From CALHVX01 sp051027215 (GTDB lineage: Bacteria; Pseudomonadota; Gammaproteobacteria; Pseudomonadales; Azotimanducaceae), in the NCBI GenBank assembly GCA_051027215.1, contig JBPCXR010000082.1, forward strand, positions 1 to 22,473: a DNA stretch of 22,473 nucleotides. Reading direction: 5' to 3'. The position numbers and the translations under genes were made by a program. Positions 14,781 through 22,473 of this stretch are shown here, piece after piece; the first letter of the stretch is position 1, and every line of letters starts with the position of its first letter. The notes below the pieces were generated by a model. The model worked only from the letters and a program-made list of their open reading frames with translations. It had not been told where the DNA came from and searched no databases.

Positions 14781-16235
14781 ATGATCCGTTCCCGCTCAAC
14801 AATCGCCTTGGTTTTGCTAGCACTACTACTGAGCCCCATTAGTTGGGCTCAAATCTATAAGTGGGTTGACGCGAATGGCAACGTAAAATATTCCGATAAA
14901 CCAGCGCCCGGACAAGCGGTCAAAAGCCGACCAGTCGAATCTCAAGCAAAGTCTTCTGGGACGACTTGGAAGTCGAGTTCGATCCGCCGAGCACCGGATA
15001 ATACGCGAGTGTCACAGTTAGAAACGATTCGCTACCGAATCGATCGCACACAGTACGACAAAGAGATTGGTTTAGAGTATCGGTCCTCCCGCAGCTTCAA
15101 TGCACGAGAAAAGAAGACTCTGGGCTCACACGTCTGTTCCAAGGGCAGTGGAACCAAAATGGGTGTCGGCGTTGCCGAGCACATACTGAAAAGCGGACAA
15201 GATCTCTACAAGAAGAATTTTCACGATCTACTGGGCGACAATGGTTACCGCGTAGTCGACAATCGAGACGCGGTATTCGCCAATCAAACAGCAGAGCTGG
15301 GTGAAATTAGCATTGGAGCGCTGATTCGCAAGGCGTACTTTGAGCGTTGCAAACCCAGAGGTATTTCCGAAACTTTCAACAAAACCAAGCTAACGATTGA
15401 ATGGAAGCTTTTCGACAATCTCTCTCGCAAAGTCATTTACAGCGTAACAACCGAGGGTAACGCCGACTCTTTCAACCAACCGCCCATTCAGCAGGGGAAT
15501 ATTGTGAGCTTCGATGCGGCGTTTTTGAGTGCTGCGACCGAGTTACTGAACGATGATGGCTTTGCTGATGCGGTGCAATCTGCGCCCGTCACTCAGACGG
15601 CGACCGCTTTGTCTACTCCAATTGACGATCTCGCTGTAGTTTATGGCGATCAAAAACAACGTTTCATCGATCAATCTGATGCGTTGAAGCGAGGCACGGT
15701 CACCATACGAAGCGCCCAGGGTCACGGCAGTGGCTTTTTCGTATCGGATCAAGGGCACGTTCTGACCAACCATCATGTTGTGGCGGGATCACCCAAAGTG
15801 TTGGTTATTACCACCTACGGCGAGCTCGATGCGAACATTATTGCTAGCGACCCTGCACGCGATGTTGCCCTCCTAAAGCTCGTACAAAAACTACCCACAC
15901 AGGCATTGAAAATCACTAGAACGCCGCCAAAAGTCGGAGAGCAGATCTACGTGGCAGGTACGCCACTAGACGAACGGCTCAGCTTCAGCGTAACCCGCGG
16001 CATCGTTTCTGGTATGCGCAATTTGCAGGGCCTTGATTACATCCAAACCGATGCGGCGGTGAATCCAGGCAACTCAGGCGGTCCGGTACTGGACGAGTAC
16101 GGCAACGTGGTAGCCATGTCGGTCAGCGGCCTCTTCAATAAGGCGGGAGGCTCGCTAAACACGAATTTCCTCATTCCAATCGAAGATGCCTTGCGTAGTA
16201 TTGGACTGCAGACGGTTTCTTTTAGCGCCCGTTAG
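14781..16235 (+). CDS. Secreted DUF4124 / trypsin-like serine protease fusion
   Basis: 484 aa. A signal peptide (about 1-23, cut SWA-Q) is followed by a DUF4124 motif (YKWVDANGNVKYSDKP, about 26-41), a middle region with two cysteines (C119, C190) that I do not recognise, and a C-terminal trypsin-like domain (about 305-484). The catalytic triad of the DegP/HtrA type is present: H332 (TNHHVV), D361 (ARDVALLKL) and S432 (GNSGGP). GSGFF at 316-320 is the usual first strand. There is no PDZ domain, unlike DegP. It should act in the periplasm or at the cell surface. The ATG at 14781 gives the clean signal peptide; the in-frame GTG at 14736 adds 15 polar residues. A candidate promoter lies upstream and the next gene is convergent. 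Confidence 0.88.
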   Translation: MIRSRSTIALVLLALLLSPISWAQIYKWVDANGNVKYSDKPAPGQAVKSRPVESQAKSSGTTWKSSSIRRAPDNTRVSQLETIRYRIDRTQYDKEIGLEYRSSRSFNAREKKTLGSHVCSKGSGTKMGVGVAEHILKSGQDLYKKNFHDLLGDNGYRVVDNRDAVFANQTAELGEISIGALIRKAYFERCKPRGISETFNKTKLTIEWKLFDNLSRKVIYSVTTEGNADSFNQPPIQQGNIVSFDAAFLSAATELLNDDGFADAVQSAPVTQTATALSTPIDDLAVVYGDQKQRFIDQSDALKRGTVTIRSAQGHGSGFFVSDQGHVLTNHHVVAGSPKVLVITTYGELDANIIASDPARDVALLKLVQKLPTQALKITRTPPKVGEQIYVAGTPLDERLSFSVTRGIVSGMRNLQGLDYIQTDAAVNPGNSGGPVLDEYGNVVAMSVSGLFNKAGGSLNTNFLIPIEDALRSIGLQTVSFSAR

Positions 16236-16269
16236 GGGTTCGCCTTACTGAGGCCGCTAGTAAATGGCT

Positions 16270-18093
16270 TCAGTCAGTGGCAGCCAACTCTGTTGGCCGA
16301 GTCTTCCCTGCAGACTCTTCAGTCACTACCGTCTCGGTCGTCTCCCCAACGTACCTCAAGGTGGTAAATCCAAAGAACATTTCATGCTTGGTCTGCAAGC
16401 CGAAGTGCACAGGTTTGCTTGGGTCTGGATTTCCTGGATTGCGATCTGAGTTGTCCATCGCCCCTCGCGCGACCAGCCGCGTACCCGCAGGCAGCAACAC
16501 CGGCTCCTTAAGCTTGTAATTGAACTGCCAATTGAAGTCGTATTTCGGTACTGACATGAGCAACTCTTCCGTACCATCCGGATACAGCGCGCTGTAACTC
16601 ATGTACTTACCGCGATAGTGCATGTGCGGCATCATGGCGTGCAGGTAGGCGTCTCTCTCTACCAAGTGCTCACCTTCGAGCTTGTACTCCTTGGCGTGGG
16701 GCGGGACTAAGAAGCGCCGTTGACCGGCCACCGCTTCGGACATAACCCAGCGCGGTGGCTTGTCGTGCAAGTAGATGCCAACCTCTGTTTCGTCCATGGT
16801 CGCTTTGCCATAGGTCGTATAGTGCATTTGCAGGAGTAGATTAGAACCCTTGGGAAGCAGCCTGCCGCCTTCGGCGCCGAAAGAGTCTGCCTGACGACCC
16901 GGGGCGAATCCGCCTACACTCTCTCCTCGCGCAGCTGCACTGCGGGCACCGCGCTCGCTTCGATCAGCCGGGCTCTGCACGTAGGCAATGACGTGATGCA
17001 GAACTTGGCGGTCCCCGGGCACAAACTCCATTCCCTTAATCCAAACATCCCGATCAAGATTCAGTTGTACCGGCACATAGCGGTAGTCCACCGTACCTGT
17101 GGCTGGAATTTCTTGCGCTGCCACTTTGTAAAGTAAATCAGGCTCGCCCAGGGTGAATCTCTCTTGCTCGAACTTCAGCAGCATGAGGGGATCTTCTTCT
17201 GTGTCTAAGGGCGCACCGGCATCAATCCAATGGATGAGCTTTTGCTGCTCTGCGACGCTTAGACCCGCGGCGTTCTCAATGGGCCGACCGACGTGCGTGT
17301 CGATCTGCCCGGGGGGCATGCGCCGGGTGGCAACGACTTCTTTGATCATTGGCGCAAAACCGCGAACCATCGCATGACTGTTCATCGACCAAGGGCCGAT
17401 GCCACCTTCGTGATGACAAGACACACAATTGTTCTCGAGAATGGGGACTATATCCTTCTCATAGGACACCGGTTTCAGCTGGTGCTGCTCGCGAGCAGGG
17501 AACGACAACTTGTCACTCTTGGCGAACGAACTCATGGCTTCGTTAGATCCCGGCACCGACTCACCTGCGACGAGTGCGCCGATAACCTTTTCAAGCTGCT
17601 TCGCATCGGCAACGGATCCCCGGAAGTCCATCGTCATCTTTTTTGGATTGATGACTAAAGCTTCGCCGATTTGCTCGACTCCTAATGCTTCGGCAACCAG
17701 TTGGGTCTCATCCAACAGGATGGGCAATTCATACCCGTGCTCGCGCGCCTCTTCGGTAACGGCCGTGCGATTGTCTTCCACGAGCGAATTGAGCATGAAG
17801 AACACCACGTCCTGATCCGCAAACATTGACTGAAGCTTGCGAAGTTCAGGTGCCGCTTCGTGCACGCGTTCGTTGGCATTAGCTTGCACAACGATGACGA
17901 CCGCTTTCTGATCACCGTAATAGCTCAACTGGTGAAAGGTGCCCAAATGATCTAGCAGCGCGAAGTCACCCACTCTTGTGGACTCGGTTATCGCAAGGCT
18001 AGCACCGGACAAAAGCCATAGGAGGGCCACGCCCAAAGCGCGGGCAGTCTGCCACAATGGGTTTTTTCCGGAGGGCTGAGTGATCGATCGCAT
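16270..18093 (-). CDS. Tripartite secreted protein: redoxin fold, cytochrome c, PHM-like copper monooxygenase
   Basis: 607 aa from the ATG at 18093 (a GTG at 18102 is the alternative; neither has a clear ribosome binding site). A signal peptide ends near GASLA (about 34). Residues 40-175 look like an AhpC/TSA-type redoxin, but the cysteine site is replaced (VVQANANER). The only cysteines of the whole protein are in the heme motif CVSCH (223-227), with a likely methionine ligand in RRMPP (about 258). The C-terminal half resembles peptidylglycine and dopamine hydroxylases. Candidate copper ligands are H366 and H367 (VLHHV), H424 (LQMHY), H490 and H492 (PHMHY), and M572 (KHEMFFGF). A heme-fed, copper-dependent hydroxylation in the periplasm is inferred. 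It is divergent from an RND exporter gene. Substrate unknown. Confidence 0.88.
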   Translation of the reverse strand: MRSITQPSGKNPLWQTARALGVALLWLLSGASLAITESTRVGDFALLDHLGTFHQLSYYGDQKAVVIVVQANANERVHEAAPELRKLQSMFADQDVVFFMLNSLVEDNRTAVTEEAREHGYELPILLDETQLVAEALGVEQIGEALVINPKKMTMDFRGSVADAKQLEKVIGALVAGESVPGSNEAMSSFAKSDKLSFPAREQHQLKPVSYEKDIVPILENNCVSCHHEGGIGPWSMNSHAMVRGFAPMIKEVVATRRMPPGQIDTHVGRPIENAAGLSVAEQQKLIHWIDAGAPLDTEEDPLMLLKFEQERFTLGEPDLLYKVAAQEIPATGTVDYRYVPVQLNLDRDVWIKGMEFVPGDRQVLHHVIAYVQSPADRSERGARSAAARGESVGGFAPGRQADSFGAEGGRLLPKGSNLLLQMHYTTYGKATMDETEVGIYLHDKPPRWVMSEAVAGQRRFLVPPHAKEYKLEGEHLVERDAYLHAMMPHMHYRGKYMSYSALYPDGTEELLMSVPKYDFNWQFNYKLKEPVLLPAGTRLVARGAMDNSDRNPGNPDPSKPVHFGLQTKHEMFFGFTTLRYVGETTETVVTEESAGKTRPTELAATD

Positions 18094-18225
18094 GCTGAGC
18101 ACCGCAAGGTAAAGGACTGATTTACTTTAACATATCTTGATTTTGAGTGGGCACGACTGGCCTATCTCAGCGGAATATGACAATCTCGCCCGCTACATTC
18201 GTGCAAGCCAGAACTCAGACGATTA
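18094..18225. other. Divergent intergenic region between PHM-like gene and exporter
   Basis: About 130 bases lie between the two divergent starts, so the promoters of both genes should be here. The part near 18120-18140 is AT-rich (TTTACTTTAACATATC). I could not assign boxes on either strand with confidence and saw no clear operator palindrome. Confidence 0.4.
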
Positions 18226-20556
18226 ATGTCGGCACTCATCGAACAACTGTTGGACAAACGCTACGCTCTAGCCCTGTTGACCATAGTCATCGGCGCGATG
18301 GTCATGCTCGGTATCCAACACACCAGCTTAGACAGCAGCAGCCGCGCCGTGTTGAGCGAAGGTGATCCCTACAGAGCCGAAGTGGACCAGATGCGCGACG
18401 ACTTCCCGCCCACGAGCAGTGTGCTCTTTGTGTTCGAAGCCCAACCGGACGTTTTCAGCTTCAAAGCACTACGCGCGATCGAAGATCTCGATCAGCGCTA
18501 TACCGAGATCGACTCTGCCATCGCAGCCGGGTCGCTCATAAACCGACGCTTAAGTGAAGTCGATGCGAAACGCTATAACCGGGACTACTTGATTCCCGAA
18601 CTAGACACGCTCAGCGAAGAGGACCTCGCCCGTATTCGCGCCATCGCTCTGGCCGACACCGATTTGACAAAGAGCCTGTTGGCGCAGTCAGGCGACATGA
18701 CTCTCGCACAAGTGAAGTACAATCCTGGCAGCGACGAGCAGGCAGAGCGTTTGAGTATCGCCCAGTCTGTTCTCACTCTGCGGGATTCACTCCGACAGGC
18801 CCACCCGGAAGTTCAAATCTACACGCTTGGTAACATTCTCTTTGAATGGGAAGGCTACCAGGCTCAAATTAAAGACAACCAACTGCTGTTCCCCTTGGTT
18901 GTAGTCGTTGCTATTGGACTGTTGTGGCTGTGCCTGAAGTCGCTGTCGTTCTCTTTCGGCTTGTTTTTGATTGCCTTCGCCAGCATCGGGCTCAGCGTCG
19001 GGACTTACGGCTGGCTGCGGATTCCCTTTAATCAGATATCTAACTTGGGGCCGCTGGTAGTCTTCGTGGTTGCCGTAGCACACGGCATACACATCGTGTC
19101 GATCTATGCGCAGGGGCTGCACCAAGGGCTGGATAAACGCGCGGCCATGCGAGAGAGCTTGTCCATCAATCTGCAACCAGTGACTCTGGCCACGATTACC
19201 ACAGCCATTGGCTTTTTGTGTTTGAATTATTGCACATCACCAGGCATCTACGGCTTTGGCAATATCGTCGCCATTGGCGTGGTGTGGGCCTACCTGCTGA
19301 GCCTCGGCCTACTACCGGCCATCATCCTGGCACTGCCGGTATCGAAGACACCAAAGCCATTAGGTATTCGCACATTCATCGAGCAGGTAAGTCAGCTGGT
19401 GGCTAATCGCGGGAACCTGTTGTTCTGGGGTTCTACGCTGCTCATTGTATTGACTTTGGCAATGTTGCCCCTAAACAAACTCGATTTTAACCGGTTAAGT
19501 TTCGTCGACGAAGAGTCCGATTTACACCATGTGATGACCGCATTGGCAGAGAAAATTGGCAATGATCAAAGTCTGGTCTACGGGATCTATAGCAAAGAGT
19601 ATTACGGCATTACCGAGCCCGAGTTTTTGGAACAGGTTGACGCCTTTTCTCTATGGCTCGAATCCCAGCCAGAATCCAGCTTCGTAACCAGCTACACCGA
19701 TCTGTTGCGCTCTCTAAACCAATCGGAGCACGATGACGACGAGGCATTTGATCGGCTCCCTGACGATAAGTTACAGATGATCGACTATCTCGTGGGCTAT
19801 CAGCTCATTCAAGAGATCGAACCGAGTTTAGAACCCATATTCAACACAGACTATTCCGCTATCCGCCTGGTCATAGGGACCTCTAATCTCTCAAACTTGG
19901 AGCTCGTACAGTTTAACGATCGCATCGAGCGATGGGTTGCGGAGAACCTTGATCCCAAATTTCAGGTGTTGCACGGAGACACCAGCATTCTTGGCGCACG
20001 ACTCGACCGCGCCATCACCGTGGAGCTGATGCAGGGTTTTGCTTTTAGCATTCTGCTCATCACGCTAACCCTAATCGTAGGGCTCAAAAGCCTGCGTTAC
20101 GGCTTGCTCAGCATCATGCCCAATCTATTCCCCGCCACCATAGTGTTCGGGTTTTGGGGGCTATTTATGGGAGAAATCGGGCCCTATGTGCTTATGCTTT
20201 TCTCAATCAGCATTGGCTTAGTGGTGGACGATTCGGTGCACATTCTAAGCAAGTACATCACCGCGTCGCGCCAAGGCCTTGCCCCAGAGGCTGCCGTTCA
20301 GTACTCGCTCGACAAAGCTGGCTCGGCGATCACCATTACTACGCTCTCGCTGGCGGTTGGCACGTTCATTCTCGTGTTCTCCAACACCTTCCACTTTCAG
20401 AACGTAGCCCTATTGTTAACGCCCATTATCGTGGTCGCGCTGCTGCTGGATCTGCTGTTTCTGCCACCATTGCTGGTGAAATTCGATCGGTGGCTTAGCG
20501 GCGGTGAGCGCACTATTCTGGCGCCATCCGCGGCAATCTCTGAGCGGTCTTCGTAG
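18226..20556 (+). CDS. RND superfamily exporter, MMPL/HpnN-like
   Basis: 776 aa, inner-membrane exporter with the duplicated RND plan. There is one helix near the N-terminus (13-31), a periplasmic domain (about 35-215), five helices (about 220-370), a helix at 398-416, a second periplasmic domain (about 420-600), and five helices (604-752). The second half has an acidic pair in the proton-relay helix (D668 and D669 in GLVVDDSVHILSKY). The matching place in the first half reads VAVAHGIHIVS (282-292) and has no acid. The size matches single-chain exporters of lipids or other hydrophobic compounds (MMPL, HpnN) rather than the roughly 1040-aa drug pumps. No adaptor or outer-membrane channel gene is nearby. 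It is divergent from the redoxin-heme-PHM protein, which may act on the same compound. No strong ribosome binding site is seen. Confidence 0.92.
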   Translation: MSALIEQLLDKRYALALLTIVIGAMVMLGIQHTSLDSSSRAVLSEGDPYRAEVDQMRDDFPPTSSVLFVFEAQPDVFSFKALRAIEDLDQRYTEIDSAIAAGSLINRRLSEVDAKRYNRDYLIPELDTLSEEDLARIRAIALADTDLTKSLLAQSGDMTLAQVKYNPGSDEQAERLSIAQSVLTLRDSLRQAHPEVQIYTLGNILFEWEGYQAQIKDNQLLFPLVVVVAIGLLWLCLKSLSFSFGLFLIAFASIGLSVGTYGWLRIPFNQISNLGPLVVFVVAVAHGIHIVSIYAQGLHQGLDKRAAMRESLSINLQPVTLATITTAIGFLCLNYCTSPGIYGFGNIVAIGVVWAYLLSLGLLPAIILALPVSKTPKPLGIRTFIEQVSQLVANRGNLLFWGSTLLIVLTLAMLPLNKLDFNRLSFVDEESDLHHVMTALAEKIGNDQSLVYGIYSKEYYGITEPEFLEQVDAFSLWLESQPESSFVTSYTDLLRSLNQSEHDDDEAFDRLPDDKLQMIDYLVGYQLIQEIEPSLEPIFNTDYSAIRLVIGTSNLSNLELVQFNDRIERWVAENLDPKFQVLHGDTSILGARLDRAITVELMQGFAFSILLITLTLIVGLKSLRYGLLSIMPNLFPATIVFGFWGLFMGEIGPYVLMLFSISIGLVVDDSVHILSKYITASRQGLAPEAAVQYSLDKAGSAITITTLSLAVGTFILVFSNTFHFQNVALLLTPIIVVALLLDLLFLPPLLVKFDRWLSGGERTILAPSAAISERSS

Positions 20557-20572
20557 CAGTACCGCTGGCTTT

Positions 20573-21028
20573 TTACCGGCCACCTTCTTCAGCAGGGCCG
20601 AGTCTTTTTGACAAACTCACCCGCTCTTCAACCACATAGCCCGCGCTCTTGTAAAACTCAATTGCCGACGTATTGTCGACACGCACCTGCAAATTCAACT
20701 TGCGACAGCCGAGTGCTTCTAGCCCTTGCTCCGCGGCCCGCATGAGCCTGGTGGCGATGCCATGCCGCTTGCAGTCAGGGTGAGCCGCCACCTTGTGAAC
20801 CCAGCCTCGCACTCCATCAAATCCAGCCATGACCGTGCCCACGATGCGCTCCTCAGATACGCACACGAAAAACAGTTCTTTCTGCACAGCCAATTTGCGT
20901 CGAATCAGATCCGCCGGCTCGTTCCAAGGCGGCTCGTTAGGGAACGCCCTCTCCCAGAGAGCGATTACGGCAGCCTCGTCCTCATTTCGGAAAGGACGAA
21001 TATTCAGTGACTCGCTGATTGCTTGCAC
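20573..21028 (-). CDS. GNAT acetyltransferase (YpeA-like)
   Basis: 151 aa cytoplasmic GNAT-fold enzyme that transfers an acetyl group from acetyl-CoA. The conserved core is VHKVAAHPDCKRHGIATRLM, in which RHGIA is the pyrophosphate-binding loop (R-x-G-x-A type). It is followed by LNLQVRVDNTSAIEFYKSAGY, the standard motif B. The pattern is closest to YpeA-like and RimI-like acetyltransferases; the substrate (amino group or protein) is not known. The start is a GTG at 21028 with a near-perfect AAAGGAGG eight bases upstream. It lies 25 bases after the cupin gene on the same strand, so they probably share a transcript, and it converges on the exporter gene. Confidence 0.92.
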   Translation of the reverse strand: MQAISESLNIRPFRNEDEAAVIALWERAFPNEPPWNEPADLIRRKLAVQKELFFVCVSEERIVGTVMAGFDGVRGWVHKVAAHPDCKRHGIATRLMRAAEQGLEALGCRKLNLQVRVDNTSAIEFYKSAGYVVEERVSLSKRLGPAEEGGR

Positions 21029-21036
21029 TCACCTGT

Positions 21037-21044
21037 CCTCCTTT
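21037..21044 (-). promoter_or_regulatory. Strong ribosome binding site for the GNAT gene
   Basis: On the minus strand AAAGGAGG lies eight bases before GTG at 21028. It supports a non-ATG start and shows that this GTG, not the out-of-frame GTG four bases earlier, is used. Confidence 0.8.
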
Positions 21045-21053
21045 GCCAGTCGC

Positions 21054-21452
21054 TCAATTTGTTGGCATGGCACTTGGTATAGCAGCGCTGCTGTGGTCAG
21101 TAGGCTGCGGGGTAAGGGTTAGGAGCTTCACGCCCTGTGTCTCAAATCTATGCCAGGCGTTTTGCGGCACAACGATCAATTCACCGAGGCGAAGCGTATG
21201 CAGTACCTCCTGCTCACCCTCGAGAAGGGCGATTACCGCCTCTCCTTCCATAACCATCACCAGCTCATCGCCATGTGGATGTCTTTCCCATTCGCTCCGA
21301 CCCGCGAATGTCGCTATGAACACACCACCATTTCGATAATCACAAAGACGCTTGAACGAGTCTTTCGCCGCCGCCTCACCGGTAGTCGGGGTGCGATTCG
21401 CGAGAAACTTTAGGCCTTCGAAGGCCTTTAGAACGTGGATGGGTTCAGACAT
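21054..21452 (-). CDS. Cupin domain protein
   Basis: 132 aa single-domain cupin of the cupin-2 type. Candidate metal ligands: H58, H60 and E63 in ERHPHGDELV, and H101 in NAWHRF, which is a complete four-ligand set. The barrel strands GEAVIALLEGE and LGELIVVPQ are clear. No signal peptide. The ATG at 21452 is taken as the start; an in-frame GTG at 21461 adds three residues and neither has a strong ribosome binding site. The gene probably forms an operon with the GNAT gene that begins 25 bases after its stop. Family members include small isomerases, dioxygenases and sugar- or ligand-binding proteins; the role here is unknown. Confidence 0.9.
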   Translation of the reverse strand: MSEPIHVLKAFEGLKFLANRTPTTGEAAAKDSFKRLCDYRNGGVFIATFAGRSEWERHPHGDELVMVMEGEAVIALLEGEQEVLHTLRLGELIVVPQNAWHRFETQGVKLLTLTPQPTDHSSAAIPSAMPTN

Positions 21453-21619
21453 ATGTTTCACGCTTATTGATTTGGTCAGTTGCCAAAGTTCGAATTCAAC
21501 GCCGCCAGGCTAGTGCTACAGTCGTAGAATGGCCACGCCAAGGTTGGCAAATTATTGTGGCTGAAAGCCGACGCTCTAGCTACCCTAGTGCTCAATCGTC
21601 AGCAATCATCCTTCTTAAC

Positions 21620-22135
21620 ATGAATGTTCAGATTCGCCCCTATGAGCTGGCCGATGCCCAATCTTTGGCTCGAGCAGCAGTAGAGTCCCACAGAGAAATC
21701 AGCCCCTGGATGCCCTGGTGTCACGCGCAATACACTCTGCAAGAGGCCCAGACTTGGATTGAACTGACGATCCGTGGCCGCCAAGAAGGTTCGCTGTACG
21801 ACTTCGCGATCGTTATCGATGGAGAATTCGTAGGTGCCTGCGGAATCAATCAGGTCAACACTCAAGACCGCGTTGCGAATCTTGGCTATTGGCTGCGCTC
21901 ATCGGTAGCTGGCAAGGGCATAGCCGCAATAGCCGCACAACAGGTGATCGATTGGGCGTTTCAAAATACCGAGCTCAATCGTATCGAAATCGTCACCGCC
22001 ATAGACAACCATCGGAGCCAGCGAGTGGCAGAGAAATTAGGCGCCCAGCGGGATGCAGTTCTCCAGCAACGCACCATGGTGAAGGGTCAACCAAGCCCTG
22101 CAATCTTATACTCAGTGGTGAGAAACAATGAGTGA
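21620..22135 (+). CDS. GNAT acetyltransferase of the RimJ/RimL type
   Basis: 171 aa from the ATG at 21620, where the family-typical start (VQIRPYELADAQSL) begins. An open frame runs upstream to an ATG at 21467, but those 51 codons are basic and unlike the family. Core features: WMPWCHAQYTLQEAQTWI, a strand with FVGACGINQV, GYWLRSSVAGKGIAAIAAQQVIDWAF (acetyl-CoA loop in the GKGIA part), then NRIEIVTAIDNHRSQRVAEKLGA. This is the layout of ribosomal-protein serine or alanine N-acetyltransferases and of related RimJ/RimL enzymes acting on small molecules. It ends nine bases before the GFA-family gene on the same strand, so the two are probably cotranscribed. No clear ribosome binding site is visible. 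Confidence 0.9.
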   Translation: MNVQIRPYELADAQSLARAAVESHREISPWMPWCHAQYTLQEAQTWIELTIRGRQEGSLYDFAIVIDGEFVGACGINQVNTQDRVANLGYWLRSSVAGKGIAAIAAQQVIDWAFQNTELNRIEIVTAIDNHRSQRVAEKLGAQRDAVLQQRTMVKGQPSPAILYSVVRNNE

Positions 22136-22144
22136 GCGAAACCT

Positions 22145-22473
22145 ATGAACAGGAATCCTGAGGATTTGTTTGAGGCCAGCTGTTTGTGTGGCGCTGTGAA
22201 CTTTGCGATTCGAGGAAAAATCAGTAAGACCCGATACTGCCACTGCGAGCATTGCCGAAAATTTGCCGGTACCTCGCCATGCGCATGGGGTTTAACCCTC
22301 GCAAAATCTATGACGATAGACTCCGACGGCGCAGAAACCCGAAAATACCAATCAGGCAACGGCGCTCGCGTCTTCTGCGGCACCTGCGGCTCACCTCTGT
22401 GGTATGAGCCCACTGCGCTGCCAGATTATCGAGGCATTCCGCTGGGCGTGCTCGATTCGGGACAGTTGCCTAT
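22145..22473 (+). CDS. GFA/CENP-V family zinc protein, cut by the window edge
   Basis: Only the first 109 complete codons are present; the gene runs off the right end. Residues S12-C13-L-C15-G, then YC32-HC34-EHC37-R, then FCGTCGSPLW match the zinc-binding pattern of glutathione-dependent formaldehyde-activating enzyme (Gfa) and its relatives. C13 and C15 together with the late CxxC bind the structural zinc. C32, C34 and C37 form the catalytic or glutathione-switchable zinc site. Most family members have unknown substrates and are not true formaldehyde-activating enzymes. The ATG at 22145 is nine bases after the GNAT stop; its ribosome binding site is weak. Confidence 0.9.
   Translation, partial: MNRNPEDLFEASCLCGAVNFAIRGKISKTRYCHCEHCRKFAGTSPCAWGLTLAKSMTIDSDGAETRKYQSGNGARVFCGTCGSPLWYEPTALPDYRGIPLGVLDSGQLP

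Noticed and set aside
14584..14823. Minus-strand frame of 79 codons upstream of the DUF4124-protease gene
   Set aside because: It overlaps the start of a well-supported gene and the candidate TTGACA promoter, and has no clear ribosome binding site or motif.
20556..20600. Terminator between the convergent exporter and GNAT genes
   Set aside because: The best stem (GCTGG with CCGGC around CTTTTTA) is five pairs with one G-U pair and overlaps the GNAT gene end; not convincing.

Overview
The window carries 22 supportable protein genes (one cut by the right edge), no rRNA or tRNA that I can see, no CRISPR array and no transposase. It reads as chromosomal DNA of an aerobic Gram-negative bacterium. 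Signal peptides, periplasmic c-type cytochromes, a proteobacterial-style A-type oxidase and an RND exporter fit a free-living, probably marine, gammaproteobacterium. That placement is inferred from protein resemblance; there is no taxonomic marker gene here.

Left part (1-2600): a small cupin, a NIPSNAP-like small protein behind a possible promoter with a palindrome in its spacer, a strong hairpin, a roughly 380-base gap with no convincing gene, and a secreted protein of unknown function.

Centre (2774-13133): a respiratory block. On the minus strand, a membrane protein with a YtkA/FixH-like domain overlaps by four bases a membrane-anchored di-heme MauG/CcpA-type peroxidase. Divergent from these is a six-gene plus-strand operon: a TlpA-like thioredoxin, oxidase subunit II with a CuA centre and two cytochrome c domains, subunit I, two tandem subunit III-like proteins, and a small subunit IV. 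From memory, the order subunit II (with heme c), subunit I, III, III resembles the alternative oxidase genes coxMNOP of Bradyrhizobium. The operon ends in three 14-base tandem repeats that share one hairpin arm. A convergent two-gene cassette of unknown small membrane proteins (60 and 189 aa) separates it from ctaB (heme O synthase), a 65-aa membrane protein and a GPH-family (MelB-like) symporter.

Right part (14640-22473): a DUF4124/trypsin-like protease fusion behind a candidate TTGACA promoter. Next is a divergent pair: a tripartite secreted protein (cysteine-free redoxin fold, c-type heme, PHM-like dicopper monooxygenase) and a 776-aa RND/MMPL exporter. Last come a minus-strand cupin and GNAT acetyltransferase, then a plus-strand GNAT acetyltransferase and a truncated GFA-family zinc protein.

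The common theme of the centre and right parts is periplasmic redox and copper chemistry. The most unusual single protein is the tripartite redoxin-heme-PHM protein beside the exporter. Its substrate cannot be read from the sequence. I did not find a clear defence system, phage or novel RNA element.
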